In this document: one piece after another, positions 63,040 to 64,000 of the stretch
Layout of the letters: each line of letters begins with the position of its first letter
Position numbering within the stretch: the stretch's first letter is position 1
Assembly (NCBI GenBank): GCA_000507305.1
Contig: DF240452.1
Span: forward strand, 145,519 to 209,518
DNA: 64,000 nucleotides
Reading direction: 5' to 3'
Source: Breviolum minutum Mf 1.05b.01
Taxonomy: Eukaryota; Sar; Dinophyceae; Suessiales; Symbiodiniaceae
The notes under the pieces: model-generated
Seen by the model: only the letters and a program-made list of their open reading frames with translations
Told to the model about the DNA's origin: nothing
Databases searched by the model: none
Translations under genes and position numbers: made by a program

Positions 63040-64000
63040 GTTGCACATATGTGAAACGGACCTTTTTCATTTGTTTACTCAAACTCATTCAACATTAAAA
63101 AAACGGATCAAACTTCATCAAGCGCATATTTAGATATTGAAACTCAAAATTGACAAATATGTTTGCTTTCCTGGTCCTTCTGGTCCTCCTGGTTCCAGTC
63201 CATTGATCCTCCTGGTTCTACGGTCCCAGTCTTCTTCATCCAGCCCCGGTCCTCCTCTTTCTTGGGTCTTAGTCTTCTTGGCTCTCAGGGCTCCACAGTG
63301 TTCCTGGCCTGTTTGTATATATTGGCATGTATCTAAGTGTGAATATGTGGACGCATGCATGTATACTTCAGGAGGAACGAGTTTGCGCTTGTTGAAGTGT
63401 TGAGTCTTAACTTGAATTCGAGTTTCAATGTCCATTTTGCGTGGCAGGTGTGGGACGGTCAAGTTGTCACGTGCTTTTGAAATTAAAAACTAGAAATCAA
63501 GGTATTCCTGGGGATAAACCTGACCAGAATCATGTCGACAAAAGGCTTCTACGCGGACAGGGTTTGCAGTAGTTCGGAAGACTCAACAAGAACAATTTGT
63601 GTTTGGCCAGTGGTTTGGATTTTTCTTAGTCATTCCCAGCTCCGTTCTCCTCCTCGCCTTGATTGGTTTTATATGTGCGTCTGCAGCACCTGGACGTCTG
63701 ACAAGTTTCCATGCAGGAGCATGTAGGATTTTTTGTGTGTTGTCAGTTTGCTGGTGGTAGCCTGGGGTCCTGTGCAAGAGGTTAGTGTTTTTAGAGGTAT
63801 CCTCTGAAGACCAGAACATTCACCGAAAACGAACAACAGTCCGCTATTGGCATGGTTGGCTGAAACATTTGCTCATTTTTATTGCTTTGATAGACGTTAC
63901 TGGTAGGAACATCAATAGAATTTACATGAATTTACAGTTTATATAAAGTACAATTTTGTATGTTTCATGAGAATTATAGCCATTTATATCCATTTATGAA
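63040..64000. other. Start of channel intron 7 and unresolved sequence to the window edge
   Basis: The donor at 63040 is GTTGCA. No G-D-S-W-type filter exon is visible. A hydrophobic frame at about 63617-63695 (GFFLVIPSSVLLLALIGF) looks like a membrane helix, but it has no filter exon before it and no AG|G acceptor that fits, so it is left uncalled. It could be an S6-like exon or chance. Confidence 0.4.

Overview
The window is nuclear DNA from a dinoflagellate (core, Symbiodiniaceae-like; species not determinable by eye). Genes are cut into many short exons. Introns end AG|G, but their donors are GT, GC or GA in roughly equal numbers. Every gene I can support lies on the + strand. There are many simple repeats, and no long uninterrupted ORF corresponds to a real protein. 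I rebuilt exons by reading frame, phase continuity and family motifs. No transcript data were used.

Layout. 1-14 kb: scattered exon-like pieces of one or more unrecognised genes; those from 8.3 kb on resemble beta-propeller blades. 15.2-18.3 kb: 3' part of a WD40-repeat gene, ending at 18315. 18.3-20.2 kb: no supported gene. 20208-23580: 5' half of a secreted HSL-type alpha/beta hydrolase (signal peptide, HGGSW, GDSAGG). 23994-36530: a complete ER HSP70 (BiP) gene in 24 exons coding 653 residues, ending HDEL. 36845-38383: a probable small gene of 117 codons. 38092-42139: 3' half of the hydrolase, with the catalytic Asp and His. 42-54 kb: phase-consistent exons of unrecognised genes. 54509-57630: an unrecognised gene with a probable organelle-targeting leader. 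59054 to the window end: the first part of a voltage-gated cation channel (S1 to the pre-pore segment).

The main result is the arrangement at 20-42 kb. The hydrolase reading frame stops at a donor at 23580 and resumes in the right phase and at the right family position at 38092. The complete BiP gene, and most of a second small gene, lie on the same strand inside that 14.5 kb intron. The apparent last exon of the small gene falls inside the next hydrolase intron, so exons of two genes may interleave. A possible relict spliced leader sits just upstream of BiP. Both BiP and the hydrolase begin with signal peptides, so both enter the secretory pathway. A direct functional link is not shown.

The 44 introns whose ends I could fix by protein continuity (BiP 23, hydrolase 10, channel 6, WD40 5) have 15 GT, 14 GC and 15 GA donors. 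All are followed by AG|G. Every GA donor precedes an exon that itself starts GA.
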